A stretch of DNA of 64,000 bases from Pseudomonas sp. W4I3 (GTDB lineage Bacteria; Pseudomonadota; Gammaproteobacteria; Pseudomonadales; Pseudomonadaceae): positions 2,751,501 through 2,815,500 of the forward strand of contig NZ_JAUSXS010000001.1 in the NCBI RefSeq assembly GCF_030816195.1, given 5' to 3'. How positions within the stretch are numbered: position 1 is the first letter of the stretch; each line of letters begins with the position of its first letter. Both the position numbers and the translations under genes were made by a program. Under the pieces are notes generated by a model. It did not search any database. It was not told where the DNA came from and saw only the letters and a list, made by a program, of their open reading frames with translations. Of the stretch, positions 39,142-47,471 are shown one piece after another.

Positions 39142-39806
39142 GAGAGCTCCTCTGCCTTGATGTGATTGACCAGGCGGCCCAGGCCGCTGATCTCGACCTC
39201 CACGGTGTCGCCGGGCTGCACATCCACCCGGCCTTCGGGAGTGCCGGTGATCAGCACATCGCCTGCGTGCAGGGTCATGAATTCGCTGATCTCGGCGATC
39301 AGCAATGGAATGTTGCGCACGAAGTTGGCCGTGGTGTTTTGCTGGCGAATCTCGCCGTTGACGTACAGCGTGATCGCGAGATTGTGCGGGTTCGGGACCT
39401 GCGCTGCGGGTATCAGCTCGGGCCCGATGGCGCAGAAACCATCGCGGCACTTGGCTTTGACGGCGGGGCGGTAGTAGCTGTCTTCCGGTAGGCTGAACTC
39501 ATTGACGAGGGTGTAGCCAGCCACGTAATCGAGGGCTTCGGTCGGGCTGACGCGGCTGGCGCTCTTGCCCATCACCACCCCCAATGCCGGCCCAGGTTGC
39601 AAGCGCTCGCCCTGGCCTGGATGCACCACTTCGGCGCCGTGCTGGTTGCGCGTGTTGGGCGTCTTGATAAACAGCACCGGTTTGACCGGCGGTTTCTGGT
39701 ACGGCGGCTGTTCGAACTCGCCGAGGCGCTGCTTGAGCAGCCCCTGATAGTTCAGCGCGACACCGAAAACGGTGCCAGTCGCGACGTTATGCAAGGCGCG
39801 GCTCAT
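39138..39806 (-). CDS. hpaG1: 4-hydroxyphenylacetate degradation bifunctional isomerase/decarboxylase, HpaG1 subunit
   Basis: 222-residue FAH-superfamily protein (GVALNYQGLLKQR, LGVVMGKSASRV, GTPEGRVDV). It pairs with HpaG2 to decarboxylate and isomerise the C8 triacid to oxo-heptenedioate. First gene of the eight-gene minus-strand hpa operon. The promoter region to the divergent hpaA holds two operator-like repeats 21 bp apart. Confidence 0.9.
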   Translation of the reverse strand: MSRALHNVATGTVFGVALNYQGLLKQRLGEFEQPPYQKPPVKPVLFIKTPNTRNQHGAEVVHPGQGERLQPGPALGVVMGKSASRVSPTEALDYVAGYTLVNEFSLPEDSYYRPAVKAKCRDGFCAIGPELIPAAQVPNPHNLAITLYVNGEIRQQNTTANFVRNIPLLIAEISEFMTLHAGDVLITGTPEGRVDVQPGDTVEVEISGLGRLVNHIKAEELS

Positions 39807-39844
39807 GCTTTCTCCTGGCAGAGCCGTGGGGGCCCCGCATTTAG

Positions 39845-39878
39845 TTAATGTGTTAACAGTTATAATTAAGATGTTAAC
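39845..39878. promoter_or_regulatory. Paired HpaR-type operator candidates in the hpaG1-hpaA promoter
   Basis: TTAATGTGTTAAC at 39845-39857 and TTAAGATGTTAAC at 39866-39878 share WTAA-NNTG-TTAAC and are offset by 21 bp, two helical turns, so a repressor could bind both on one face. They lie 39 bp upstream of hpaG1. In E. coli HpaR controls the equivalent operon. Confidence 0.68.
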
Positions 39879-39985
39879 TATCGTCAAGCATGGCAGACTG
39901 TTTGCGCGGTGGTTGCGCCGCCCAGATCGGTGCAGGATGAGAGCGGCTGCACTGCAGCGATCACAATAAAAACGAGTAGCGTGCG

Positions 39986-40891
39986 ATGAGCGACCGTCAA
40001 CCCATCCCGAACATCAACATTGGTCAGGTGTACGACCAGCGCTACAGCGACGCCGAAGTCCACTACGACAAACTGGCGAACCTGGCGGATTTCTTTGGGC
40101 GCAACATGCCCGTTCACCGGCATGACCGGTTCTTCCAGGTTCACTACGTAAAAAGCGGCACCGTGCGCGTGTACCTGGACGACCAGCAATACGTCGAATC
40201 CGGGCCGATGTTCTTCCTCACGCCACCGACGGTCCCGCACTCGTTTGTGACCGAGGCCGACAGTGACGGACACGTGCTGACGGTGCGTCAGCAACTGGTG
40301 TGGCAACTGATCGAAGCCGACGCCAGCCTGGCACCGGCCGGTGCGCAATTGCCGGCCGCATGTGTCGCCCTGGCGCAGTTGGAGCCGCAATACGCGGGGG
40401 ATATCCGCCGGTTGGATTATTTGTTCGAGGAACTGAGCGAAGAAGTGAAAGCCCAGCGTTCCGGGCGCAGTGCGGCCTTGGACAGCCTAACGCGGTTGAT
40501 CATGATCAGCCTGTTGCGGCTGTGCTCCCACTCGTTGAAAGCCACGCCCGCCCGCCACGAAGACTTGAAAATCTTCCACCGCTTCAATGAGCTGATCGAA
40601 GTGCACTACCAGCAACACTGGCCGTTGTCGCGGTATGCCCAAGGTATAGGGGTGACTGAAGCACGGCTCAATGATGTGTGCCGACGCATTGCCGACCTGC
40701 CGTCCAAGCGCTTGATCCTGGAGCGCCTGATGCAGGAAGCCAAGCGCCTGCTGCTGTTTACCGGCAGCTCGGCCAACGAGATCTGCTATCAGTTGGGGTT
40801 CAAGGACCCGGCCTATTTCAGTCGTTTTTTCCAGCGTTACGCACAGCTCACTCCGGGGGAGTACCGCCAGCGCCAATCGGGGTTGCGTTGA
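39986..40891 (+). CDS. hpaA: AraC-family regulator HpaA
   Basis: 301 residues: N-terminal cupin sensing domain (MPVHRHDRFFQVHYVKSG, GPMFFLTPPTVPHSF) and C-terminal AraC HTH (ANEICYQLGFKDPAYFSRFF). In E. coli HpaA activates the 4-hydroxyphenylacetate hydroxylase operon. It is divergent from the hpa meta-cleavage operon. Confidence 0.88.
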   Translation: MSDRQPIPNINIGQVYDQRYSDAEVHYDKLANLADFFGRNMPVHRHDRFFQVHYVKSGTVRVYLDDQQYVESGPMFFLTPPTVPHSFVTEADSDGHVLTVRQQLVWQLIEADASLAPAGAQLPAACVALAQLEPQYAGDIRRLDYLFEELSEEVKAQRSGRSAALDSLTRLIMISLLRLCSHSLKATPARHEDLKIFHRFNELIEVHYQQHWPLSRYAQGIGVTEARLNDVCRRIADLPSKRLILERLMQEAKRLLLFTGSSANEICYQLGFKDPAYFSRFFQRYAQLTPGEYRQRQSGLR

Positions 40892-40893
40892 GT

Positions 40894-40980
40894 CAGGCAT
40901 AGGGGCTTCGCGCCTTGGTCTTGTTGATCTTGTAGGGATCATCATGCGCATCGCCGCAGTGCGACAGAATGGCTTTTACG
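40894..40980 (-). other. Possible C-terminal gene remnant
   Basis: The minus strand reads AILSHCGDAHDDPYKINKTK then ARSPYA and a stop at 40894. It looks protein-like but has no start or upstream continuation. I do not recognise the family. It may be a remnant or chance. Confidence 0.25.
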
Positions 40981-41074
40981 CGGAACCGATTGTACTTTTC
41001 ACAGCGCCGACGCCGCTTGCAGCCGCTGGCCGGCGACACTAAGCTGCCGACTCGCCCATTCAAGTGGTGCCGTC

Positions 41075-41497
41075 ATGGCCAACCCCAGACCTTCGCTGAC
41101 ACTGACCCTGCTGCAAGCCCGTGAAGCCGCAATGGCTTTCTTCCGTCCGGCCCTGAACAAGCATGAACTGACCGAGCAACAGTGGCGGGTCATTCGGATC
41201 CTGCGCCAGCAGGGCGAACTCGAAAGCCATCAGCTCGCCCAGCAGGCCTGCATCCTCAAGCCGAGCATGACCGGTGTGTTGACGCGCCTTGAGCGCGACG
41301 GCCTCGTGCGCCGGCAGAAGTCCAGCCAGGATCAACGCCGGGTGTTCGTGTGCCTCACCGAGCGCGGCCAGCAATGCTTCGTCTCCATGAGCGAGGGCAT
41401 GGAAAGCAGTTACCGGAAAATCGAAGAGCAGTTTGGCGCCGAGAAGATGGAGCAGTTGCTTGGCTTGCTCAACGAGCTGAAAAAAATCAAGCCTTGA
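41075..41497 (+). CDS. MarR-family repressor HpaR (copy 2)
   Basis: 140 residues, clearly a paralogue of the protein at 31889: both share SLTLTLL-AREAAM-FFRP, LTEQQWRVIRIL, ACILKPSMTGVL and LLNELK. The divergence in the effector region may mean a different inducer. It follows hpaA on the same strand by 183 bp. A weaker TTAACATGTAAA copy of the operator motif lies just after its stop (41514). Confidence 0.85.
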   Translation: MANPRPSLTLTLLQAREAAMAFFRPALNKHELTEQQWRVIRILRQQGELESHQLAQQACILKPSMTGVLTRLERDGLVRRQKSSQDQRRVFVCLTERGQQCFVSMSEGMESSYRKIEEQFGAEKMEQLLGLLNELKKIKP

Positions 41498-41567
41498 CCA
41501 GGCAAGAAATTAATTAACATGTAAATATTTTTGCCCGCGTTCGGACTGGAACTTGCGTGCTACAAGA

Positions 41568-42701
41568 TCAATCTCCCGACGTGTGCAGCACCTCAATCCA
41601 TAACGCACCTTTTCCCGACGCCGCTTCGCCGACACGTTTCAAGGCGCCGTTATGGCTAACGGCGTAAGTGCCGACTTTGTCGCTTTTCTCACCCGTCACC
41701 AGCAACCAGCGACCGTTGGGTGAAAACGCAATATTGCGTGGCTGCTGCTCTTGCACGGGATAGTTCGCAAGAAAGCTCAAGCCGCCTGTTGAAGGGTCAA
41801 CCGCGAAGGCCGACACCGAGCTGGTGGTACGTTCGGTCATCAACAGTAGCTTGCCATCGGGCGAGATCCGCAGGTCGGCCGCCCAGATACGGGGTGTGGG
41901 GTCGTCCTTCAAGTCGTTGTTACGTGCATCACGCACTTCACCGTGAGCCAGTTTCAAACGCTCAGGAATACCGTTGGAAACGGCAATCTGAGTCAATGCG
42001 CCGGTGTTGGCATTGATTGAAAACGCGGTGACCGTGCCACTCATTTCACCCACCACATACAGGTACTTGCCGTCCGGGGAGAAGGCCAGGTGCCGAGGCC
42101 CGGTATTGTCCTGGACTTGGATGTAGCCGCTGCCGATGGGGGTCAGCGCGCCGGTGTCGGCATCAAGGCGATATTGCAGCACCCGGTCCACGCCAAGATT
42201 GCCCGCGTAGGCAAAACGGTTGCTCGGGTCGGTACGAATCGAATGGGCATGCAGGCCTGTTTTGTAGCTCAGGATGCTGGCGGAAGGCGTATAGGCCTTG
42301 TCGATGGCCTGAACGCTGAGGGTGTCGGCACCGTAGGATGCACCGAGCAGGTAGTGTCCTTTTCTGTCGGTAGACAGGTAAGCCATGCTTTCTGCCAGTG
42401 GCGCTTTGGATTGCAGCGTCAGATGCCCGCTTGTGGGGTCGATGCTGTATCCCAGAACCTGAAACGGTTTGACCCGCAAGGCGGCAAACAACACTTTACC
42501 GTCAGGGGTGATGGCCATAGGGTTGACTTGATCACCGGCGTTGACCTGTTCAATCAGACGCAGCGCGCCGGTGTCCTGATCAAGATGATACTGGGAAATC
42601 AGACCGTCTCCCGGGCTCGAGATATAGGCAAACGTGGCGGCGTTGGCTTGCAGGCTGAGGCCGTAGGTAACGGCAGCTACCAAAAGGAGAGGGGTTCGCA
42701 C
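41568..42701 (-). CDS. Secreted lactonase-family seven-bladed beta-propeller
   Basis: 377 residues: signal peptide (LLLVAAVTYGLSLQANA) then repeated blade motifs (NPMAITPDGKVLFAAL, PRHLAFSPDGKYLYVVG, PRNIAFSPNGRWLLVTG). Similar to 6-phosphogluconolactonase-type (Pgl/YbhE) propellers but periplasmic, so a sugar-lactone role is uncertain. The GTG start at 42701 with AAGGA upstream gives a clean signal peptide; the longer frame to 42764 does not. Confidence 0.82.
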   Translation of the reverse strand: MRTPLLLVAAVTYGLSLQANAATFAYISSPGDGLISQYHLDQDTGALRLIEQVNAGDQVNPMAITPDGKVLFAALRVKPFQVLGYSIDPTSGHLTLQSKAPLAESMAYLSTDRKGHYLLGASYGADTLSVQAIDKAYTPSASILSYKTGLHAHSIRTDPSNRFAYAGNLGVDRVLQYRLDADTGALTPIGSGYIQVQDNTGPRHLAFSPDGKYLYVVGEMSGTVTAFSINANTGALTQIAVSNGIPERLKLAHGEVRDARNNDLKDDPTPRIWAADLRISPDGKLLLMTERTTSSVSAFAVDPSTGGLSFLANYPVQEQQPRNIAFSPNGRWLLVTGEKSDKVGTYAVSHNGALKRVGEAASGKGALWIEVLHTSGD

Positions 42702-42913
42702 AGGTGATTCCTTATTTTTATGATTGTGGTCTGTCATCCTATGACTGCGCTGGATGGACATCAATCATTGTTTTGCTCAGCTCGGAACCTTACGCCGTGT
42801 ATCAGGCACCGTGTTTGCCCGACTTTTTCCCCGTTTGTGGCCGTTCAACCCGTCCGATGTCATCGCGTCCCGGTGCTGAAACATTTCTAAATACACTCAT
42901 TTAAGAATTGTTG

Positions 42914-42925
42914 TACGACGTCGTA
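42914..42925. promoter_or_regulatory. 12-bp perfect palindrome upstream of the Nramp-like gene
   Basis: TACGACGTCGTA lies 57 bp before the start codon in an otherwise gene-free 280-bp stretch (42702-42981). It is a candidate operator for an unknown regulator. Confidence 0.45.
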
Positions 42926-42981
42926 TCTACCGTGTTCGACTGCGCAGGTTCTCACAAAAAAAATAAACGGAGATACCCTCT

Positions 42982-44283
42982 ATGACGAGCATTCGTTCCG
43001 TCGAAGGCCAGGTTGCGGCGCCCACGGACAATCGATTTGTCCGAATACTTAAACTGCTGGGCCCCGGAATTATTGCTGTACTGTCGTGGCTGGGCGCTGG
43101 TGACTTGATCACGTCCTCCGTGGCCGGTGCCAATTACGGTTACGCAATGATGTGGGTGCTGGCGGTCTCGCTGCTCTTGAGATACCTGATCGTAAACATC
43201 ATCGCTCGCTTCCAGTTATGCAATAACCAAGGCATGACCATCCTGCAGGGCTATGCGCAACTCAACCCCTTTTTCGCCTGGTTCATGCTCGTTTACGCCC
43301 TGTTGATGGGGCACTTGATGAACGCCTACATGATCAAAGGGGCAGGTGAGTCGCTGGCGATGCTGTTTAAAAGCGACCAGCCATTGCTGTGTTCATTGGC
43401 GGTGGTGCTCGCGGTGTGGCTGCTGGTGGGGCGTAATATTTATTCGATGATCGAAGGGGTGATGAAGGTGCTGTTGGCGATCATGACCCTGGCCTTCATC
43501 GCCTTGGCCGTGATGTCCGGTCCCGATGTTGTCGGTATCGTCAAAGGCACCATCGGCTTTAGCATCCCGCCGGATGAAGGCGTGCATGGCGCGCTGCTGG
43601 TGGCGGTATCGGTTATCGGCGCGGTCGCAGGCTCCATCGCCAACTTCGTGCATCCGTATGTCATGCGTCAAAAAGGCTGGGTCGGGCCGCAGCACAAGCG
43701 GGTTCAACGCAACGATCTGCTGTTTGCAGTGTTCGTCGGGATCGTCATCAACCTGGCCATCTGGATCGTCGGCGCGGAAATCCTGCGACCCAATGGCATC
43801 GAGGTGAAGACCTTGGGCGATTTGGGCAAGGCGTTGGAAATTTTCTTCGGGCCGGTGGGTTGGTATGTGTTCTTCATCGGCGTATTCGCCACATTGTTTG
43901 CCAGCATTTCCGGCAAGACCACCGCGTTCCCGATGCTGATTACCGATGCCTTCCAACACGTTCGTCCTGAGCGGCGCGAAAAGTACGGCAAGGAGTTCCA
44001 TCATGACCCGATGCACAAATGGTTCATGCTGTTCATCCTGGTGACGCCGTTGATCTGGTCGCTGCCAGGCATGCCGGATTTCGTGACCCTGACCATTGGT
44101 GTCAGCGCGTTGAACATTATTGGCTTGCCGGTCATTTCCCTGGGCCTGCTGATCATGTCCAACCAGAAGTCGCTGCTGGACAAGCAATACCGCAATAACC
44201 TGTTTGAAAACATCGCGCTGCTGTTTGCTACAGGCCTCGCGCTGTGGGTCGCCTTCCAGTTGGGCGTCGATCTGTTTACCTGA
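42982..44283 (+). CDS. Nramp-related transporter with non-canonical metal site
   Basis: 433 residues with 11 or so hydrophobic helices and overall Nramp similarity (GPGIIAVLSW..., GKTTAFPMLITDAF). The metal-binding DPGN of helix 1 is replaced by GAGD (residues 38-41), and the helix 6 MPH motif by FVHPYVMRQ. It is therefore unlikely to be a Mn/Fe transporter and may carry another cation or an organic solute. It heads a locus with an aminopeptidase and an amidase. Confidence 0.72.
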   Translation: MTSIRSVEGQVAAPTDNRFVRILKLLGPGIIAVLSWLGAGDLITSSVAGANYGYAMMWVLAVSLLLRYLIVNIIARFQLCNNQGMTILQGYAQLNPFFAWFMLVYALLMGHLMNAYMIKGAGESLAMLFKSDQPLLCSLAVVLAVWLLVGRNIYSMIEGVMKVLLAIMTLAFIALAVMSGPDVVGIVKGTIGFSIPPDEGVHGALLVAVSVIGAVAGSIANFVHPYVMRQKGWVGPQHKRVQRNDLLFAVFVGIVINLAIWIVGAEILRPNGIEVKTLGDLGKALEIFFGPVGWYVFFIGVFATLFASISGKTTAFPMLITDAFQHVRPERREKYGKEFHHDPMHKWFMLFILVTPLIWSLPGMPDFVTLTIGVSALNIIGLPVISLGLLIMSNQKSLLDKQYRNNLFENIALLFATGLALWVAFQLGVDLFT

Positions 44284-44290
44284 CAACGAG

Positions 44291-44321
44291 CCACCGAGGG
44301 AGCGCAATGTGCCCTCGGTGG
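44291..44321. other. Stem-loop after the Nramp-like gene
   Basis: CCACCGAGGG and CCCTCGGTGG form a 10-bp perfect stem 8 bp after the stop. There is no T tract, so it may stabilise the 3' end or act as a weak terminator. Confidence 0.55.
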
Positions 44322-44354
44322 TCAATCCAGGTACCCGTCGCCACGGGGGCCGCG

Positions 44355-44500
44355 CTATGCCGGCATTGGGCCGCGCTCAAGATAAGTACCCAGTGCAATA
44401 AACGTCTTCACGGCTTTGAAACCCTCCAGGCGATGTAGCGCGCCTAGCATGCTTTCCAGTTCCGCGGAGTCTTCAGACTTTACGAAAGACCTAACACTGC
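44355..44500 (-). pseudogene. Possible Lrp/AsnC regulator C-terminal relic
   Basis: The minus strand reads SAELESMLGALHRLEGFKAV then KTFIALGTYLERGPMPA and a stop at 44355. This resembles the end of an Lrp/AsnC effector-binding (RAM) domain. No HTH part or start remains in the 305-bp gap. It may be what is left of the locus's former regulator. Confidence 0.42.
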
Positions 44501-44588
44501 GAGAGTACCCAAACGAGGTTATCGTCACTCATCCACTGCCAGCCTAGACTCCACGCACGTTCTTCACTCGACTATTGAGAGTCAAACC

Positions 44589-45704
44589 ATGCGCTTACGA
44601 GATCTAGGCATTGCAATTGGCACAGGCAAACCAGGCCCATTCAACGCCATCACTGATGTGCCCGGTGTGCGTGTCGGCCATCACACCCTCAATGCCGAAA
44701 GCGCTGACGGATCGATGCATACCGGCGTGACCGTTATCGAGCCGCGTCCGGTAGCGGCGCATTTGGCCCCGTGTTTTGCCGGCGTTCACGTGCTCAACGG
44801 CAACGGTGACGCCACCGGCCTGGAATGGATTCGCGAAGCCGGTTTGCTGACCACGCCAATTGCCTACACCAACACCCACAGCGTCGGCGTGGTACGCGAT
44901 GCGCTGGTGGCCGCCGAGCGGGAGATGGGTCGACAGCACACCTACTGGTGCATGCCGGTGGTGCTGGAAACCTACGACGGTATTTTGAGCGATATCTGGG
45001 ATCAGCATGTTACGGCCGAGCATGTGCACGCCGCGCTGGCCGACGCGCGTAGCGGTCCGGTGCAGGAGGGTTGTGTGGGCGGCGGTAACGGCATGATCTG
45101 TCATGAGTTCAAGGGCGGAATTGGCACCTCCTCTCGGGTACTGAGCGCAGCAGAGGGCGGCTGGACCGTCGGCGCGCTGGTGCAGGCCAACTATGGCGTA
45201 CGCAGCGCACTGCGCGTGGCGGGTTACCCGGTTGGCAGCGTCTTGCAAGAGACACCTTCGCCTTATGACGGCCCGGTTAACGTCGGTGTACCCGGCATGG
45301 GTTCCATCGTGATCACCATCGCCACCGACGCGCCCTTGCTGCCCCATCAGTGCACACGCCTGGCGCAGCGCGCGAGCATCGGCCTGGCGCGGGTGGGTGG
45401 CGGCACCGAGGACGACAGCGGCGACATATTCATCGCCTTCTCGGTGGGCAATACGGGCTTGCCGGTTGCCAACCTCGGTCAGCCTGGCCCGCCGACGACG
45501 GCATTGCAGATGATCAACAACGACTACATCTCCGCGTTATTCGGGGCCGCCGCGGACGCCGTCGAAGAGGCGATTCTCAACGCGTTGCTGGCCGCCAACG
45601 ACCTGCAGGGCCGTGGCCGCCAAGCGCTGGCGCTCAAGCCCGAACAGTTGCTGGCGGCGATGGCGAAGGTGGGTTGGACGGCACCGGCTCACTCCTGCGC
45701 CTGA
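44589..45704 (+). CDS. P1 family (DmpA/BapA) aminopeptidase
   Basis: 371-residue N-terminal-nucleophile hydrolase. Catalytic Ser239 follows Gly238 in GVPGMGSIV, where DmpA-type precursors cleave themselves into alpha and beta chains. N-terminal FNAITDVPGVRVGHHTL and GNGDATGLEW match the family. These enzymes release N-terminal residues from D-, L- or beta-peptides and amides. Its 3' end overlaps that of the convergent LuxR gene by 16 bp. Confidence 0.92.
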   Translation: MRLRDLGIAIGTGKPGPFNAITDVPGVRVGHHTLNAESADGSMHTGVTVIEPRPVAAHLAPCFAGVHVLNGNGDATGLEWIREAGLLTTPIAYTNTHSVGVVRDALVAAEREMGRQHTYWCMPVVLETYDGILSDIWDQHVTAEHVHAALADARSGPVQEGCVGGGNGMICHEFKGGIGTSSRVLSAAEGGWTVGALVQANYGVRSALRVAGYPVGSVLQETPSPYDGPVNVGVPGMGSIVITIATDAPLLPHQCTRLAQRASIGLARVGGGTEDDSGDIFIAFSVGNTGLPVANLGQPGPPTTALQMINNDYISALFGAAADAVEEAILNALLAANDLQGRGRQALALKPEQLLAAMAKVGWTAPAHSCA

Positions 45705-46504
45705 AGGAACAGCAGAAACAGTTCGGATTGGGATTTGATCCCCAGTTTGTTGTACAGGTGCCGACGATGCACTTTGACGGTTTCGGCAGAGATCGCCAAC
45801 TTGCGCGCGATCTCTTTATTCGAACAGCCACTGAGCATCAACTGCGCCACCTCGGCTTCACGGGCCGATAGCGCCGAGCTGATCTGCAGCGTCGCAGACG
45901 GCAGGCGCTCTTGCCAGTCCGTCGCGGGCTGCGCGGGTGGCGTGCTGCTGGATGCCTGTTCGAACATGCAACGCTGGCGCATCAGGCCGGTCACCCAAGG
46001 CTGGATCAGCCGCAGCAGCGCAAGCTGCTCCTGGCTGAAGCGGCAGCGGCTGCCCAGCGACAGGCTCAAGGTGCGCTCGGGGTCGAGTTGCACATTGATA
46101 TGAACCTCATCGGCGACCACGTTCAGGCGAAAGTAGCGCTGGAAATAATCGGTCTGCTCAAAGCATTCGGGTGCGACGTCGTCCAGTTGGAACAGTCCGC
46201 TTTTGGGCGATTCGCGATTGGCCAGGTAAAACGGATCGAGCAGGTAAAGCCCCTTGAGGTAGTCCTGGAACAGCGAATCGATGCCGCCTTCGTCGGCTGG
46301 CGATTCAGCCAGTACCTGTGGCCTGCCGGGATTGAAGATCAGCACCACCCAGCTGTCCACGGGCACATAGCGGCCGAGCAAACGCGTCATGGAGACCCAG
46401 AAGTGCGGCCGGTCCAACTGGTCGATCAGCCGGCCGACTGCGTCGTGCCAGGCCACGTCCTGCAAGGTCAGGTTGGTTTCACTACCCATTGCGGGGTACC
46501 CCAT
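45689..46504 (-). CDS. LuxR-family transcriptional regulator
   Basis: 271 residues. C-terminal LuxR HTH: LSAREAEVAQLMLSGCSNKE followed by AETVKVHRRHLYNKLGI. The N-terminal 180 residues are a sensing domain without a recognised ligand pocket. An ATG at 46489 is an alternative start. It is divergent from the nitrilase gene and convergent with the aminopeptidase gene, so it is the likely local regulator. Confidence 0.85.
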   Translation of the reverse strand: MGYPAMGSETNLTLQDVAWHDAVGRLIDQLDRPHFWVSMTRLLGRYVPVDSWVVLIFNPGRPQVLAESPADEGGIDSLFQDYLKGLYLLDPFYLANRESPKSGLFQLDDVAPECFEQTDYFQRYFRLNVVADEVHINVQLDPERTLSLSLGSRCRFSQEQLALLRLIQPWVTGLMRQRCMFEQASSSTPPAQPATDWQERLPSATLQISSALSAREAEVAQLMLSGCSNKEIARKLAISAETVKVHRRHLYNKLGIKSQSELFLLFLQAQE

Positions 46505-46592
46505 TGAAGTGATTTTTTCGCACTGCGCCGCGCCCCATACTCATTTGCACGCCCGAGTGGATTCGGGCCCCAACGTTGCCCAAGGACCTGCC

Positions 46593-47408
46593 ATGAACAT
46601 CGAACTCCTGCAGCTAGCCGGCCGCGATGGCGACACTGCTTATAACCTGGGACGCACCCTGGAGGCCATCGCCAACTGCAGCGCCGACACCGACCTGCTG
46701 GTATTCCCGGAAACCCATTTGATGGGCTTCGTCGGGGGTGAACAGTTGGCCAACGTCGCCGAGCCTCTGGACGGCCCGACGCTACAAGCCGTACAGCGAG
46801 CAGTGCGCCAGCGCGGTGTGTCGGTGGTCATCGGCCTGGTCGAAAGTGCCGCCGGCGTCTACCACAACACCTCGGTCTTGATCACACCCGACGGCATCGC
46901 TTTGCAGTATCGCAAAACTCATTTGTGGCCCTCCGAGCGCTCGGACATCACGCCTGGCGATCGTTTGGTCACCACGCTGTGGAAAGGCGTGCGTGTCGGC
47001 CTTCTGATCTGCTACGACATCGAGCTGCCGGAAACGGCACGCGCCCTTGCCCAGTTGGGTGCTGAACTGATCATTGTCACCAACGGCAACATGGATCCCT
47101 ATGGCCCTGTGCATCGCACCGCGATCATGGCCAGGGCCCAGGAAAACCAGCTGTTCACCGTGATGGTCAATCGCGTGGGGCAGGGCGATGACGGCCTGGT
47201 ATTTGCCGGCGGCAGTGCGGTGATCACGCCACTTGGCCAGGTGCTGTACGAAGCCGGGCGTGAAGAGGCACGGCACAAGGTCAGCCTGGATTTCGCGCAA
47301 ATCAGGGCTGCCCGCAGCGACTATCACTACCTCAATGACCGTCGACTGTGGCTGCAAGGGGAGGTCGCCGAACACCCGGATGGTCGTCGCGAGCTGCTGA
47401 TTGGCTAA
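46593..47408 (+). CDS. Carbon-nitrogen hydrolase (nitrilase superfamily amidase)
   Basis: 271 residues with the triad Glu40 (FPETHLMGF), Lys108 (RKTHLWPSE) and Cys140 (LLICYDIELPE). The start at 46593 gives MNIELLQLAG; the longer frame runs back into the divergent LuxR gene. Close relatives include N-carbamoyl-putrescine and omega-amidase types; a putrescine-binding-like protein follows 63 bp downstream, which favours an amine-containing amide. Confidence 0.88.
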   Translation: MNIELLQLAGRDGDTAYNLGRTLEAIANCSADTDLLVFPETHLMGFVGGEQLANVAEPLDGPTLQAVQRAVRQRGVSVVIGLVESAAGVYHNTSVLITPDGIALQYRKTHLWPSERSDITPGDRLVTTLWKGVRVGLLICYDIELPETARALAQLGAELIIVTNGNMDPYGPVHRTAIMARAQENQLFTVMVNRVGQGDDGLVFAGGSAVITPLGQVLYEAGREEARHKVSLDFAQIRAARSDYHYLNDRRLWLQGEVAEHPDGRRELLIG

Positions 47409-47471
47409 GTACGTTTTTACCCTCCATAACAATAATCAGCCGATACGCAGGTGCCGGCCCAGGAGTTCGTG

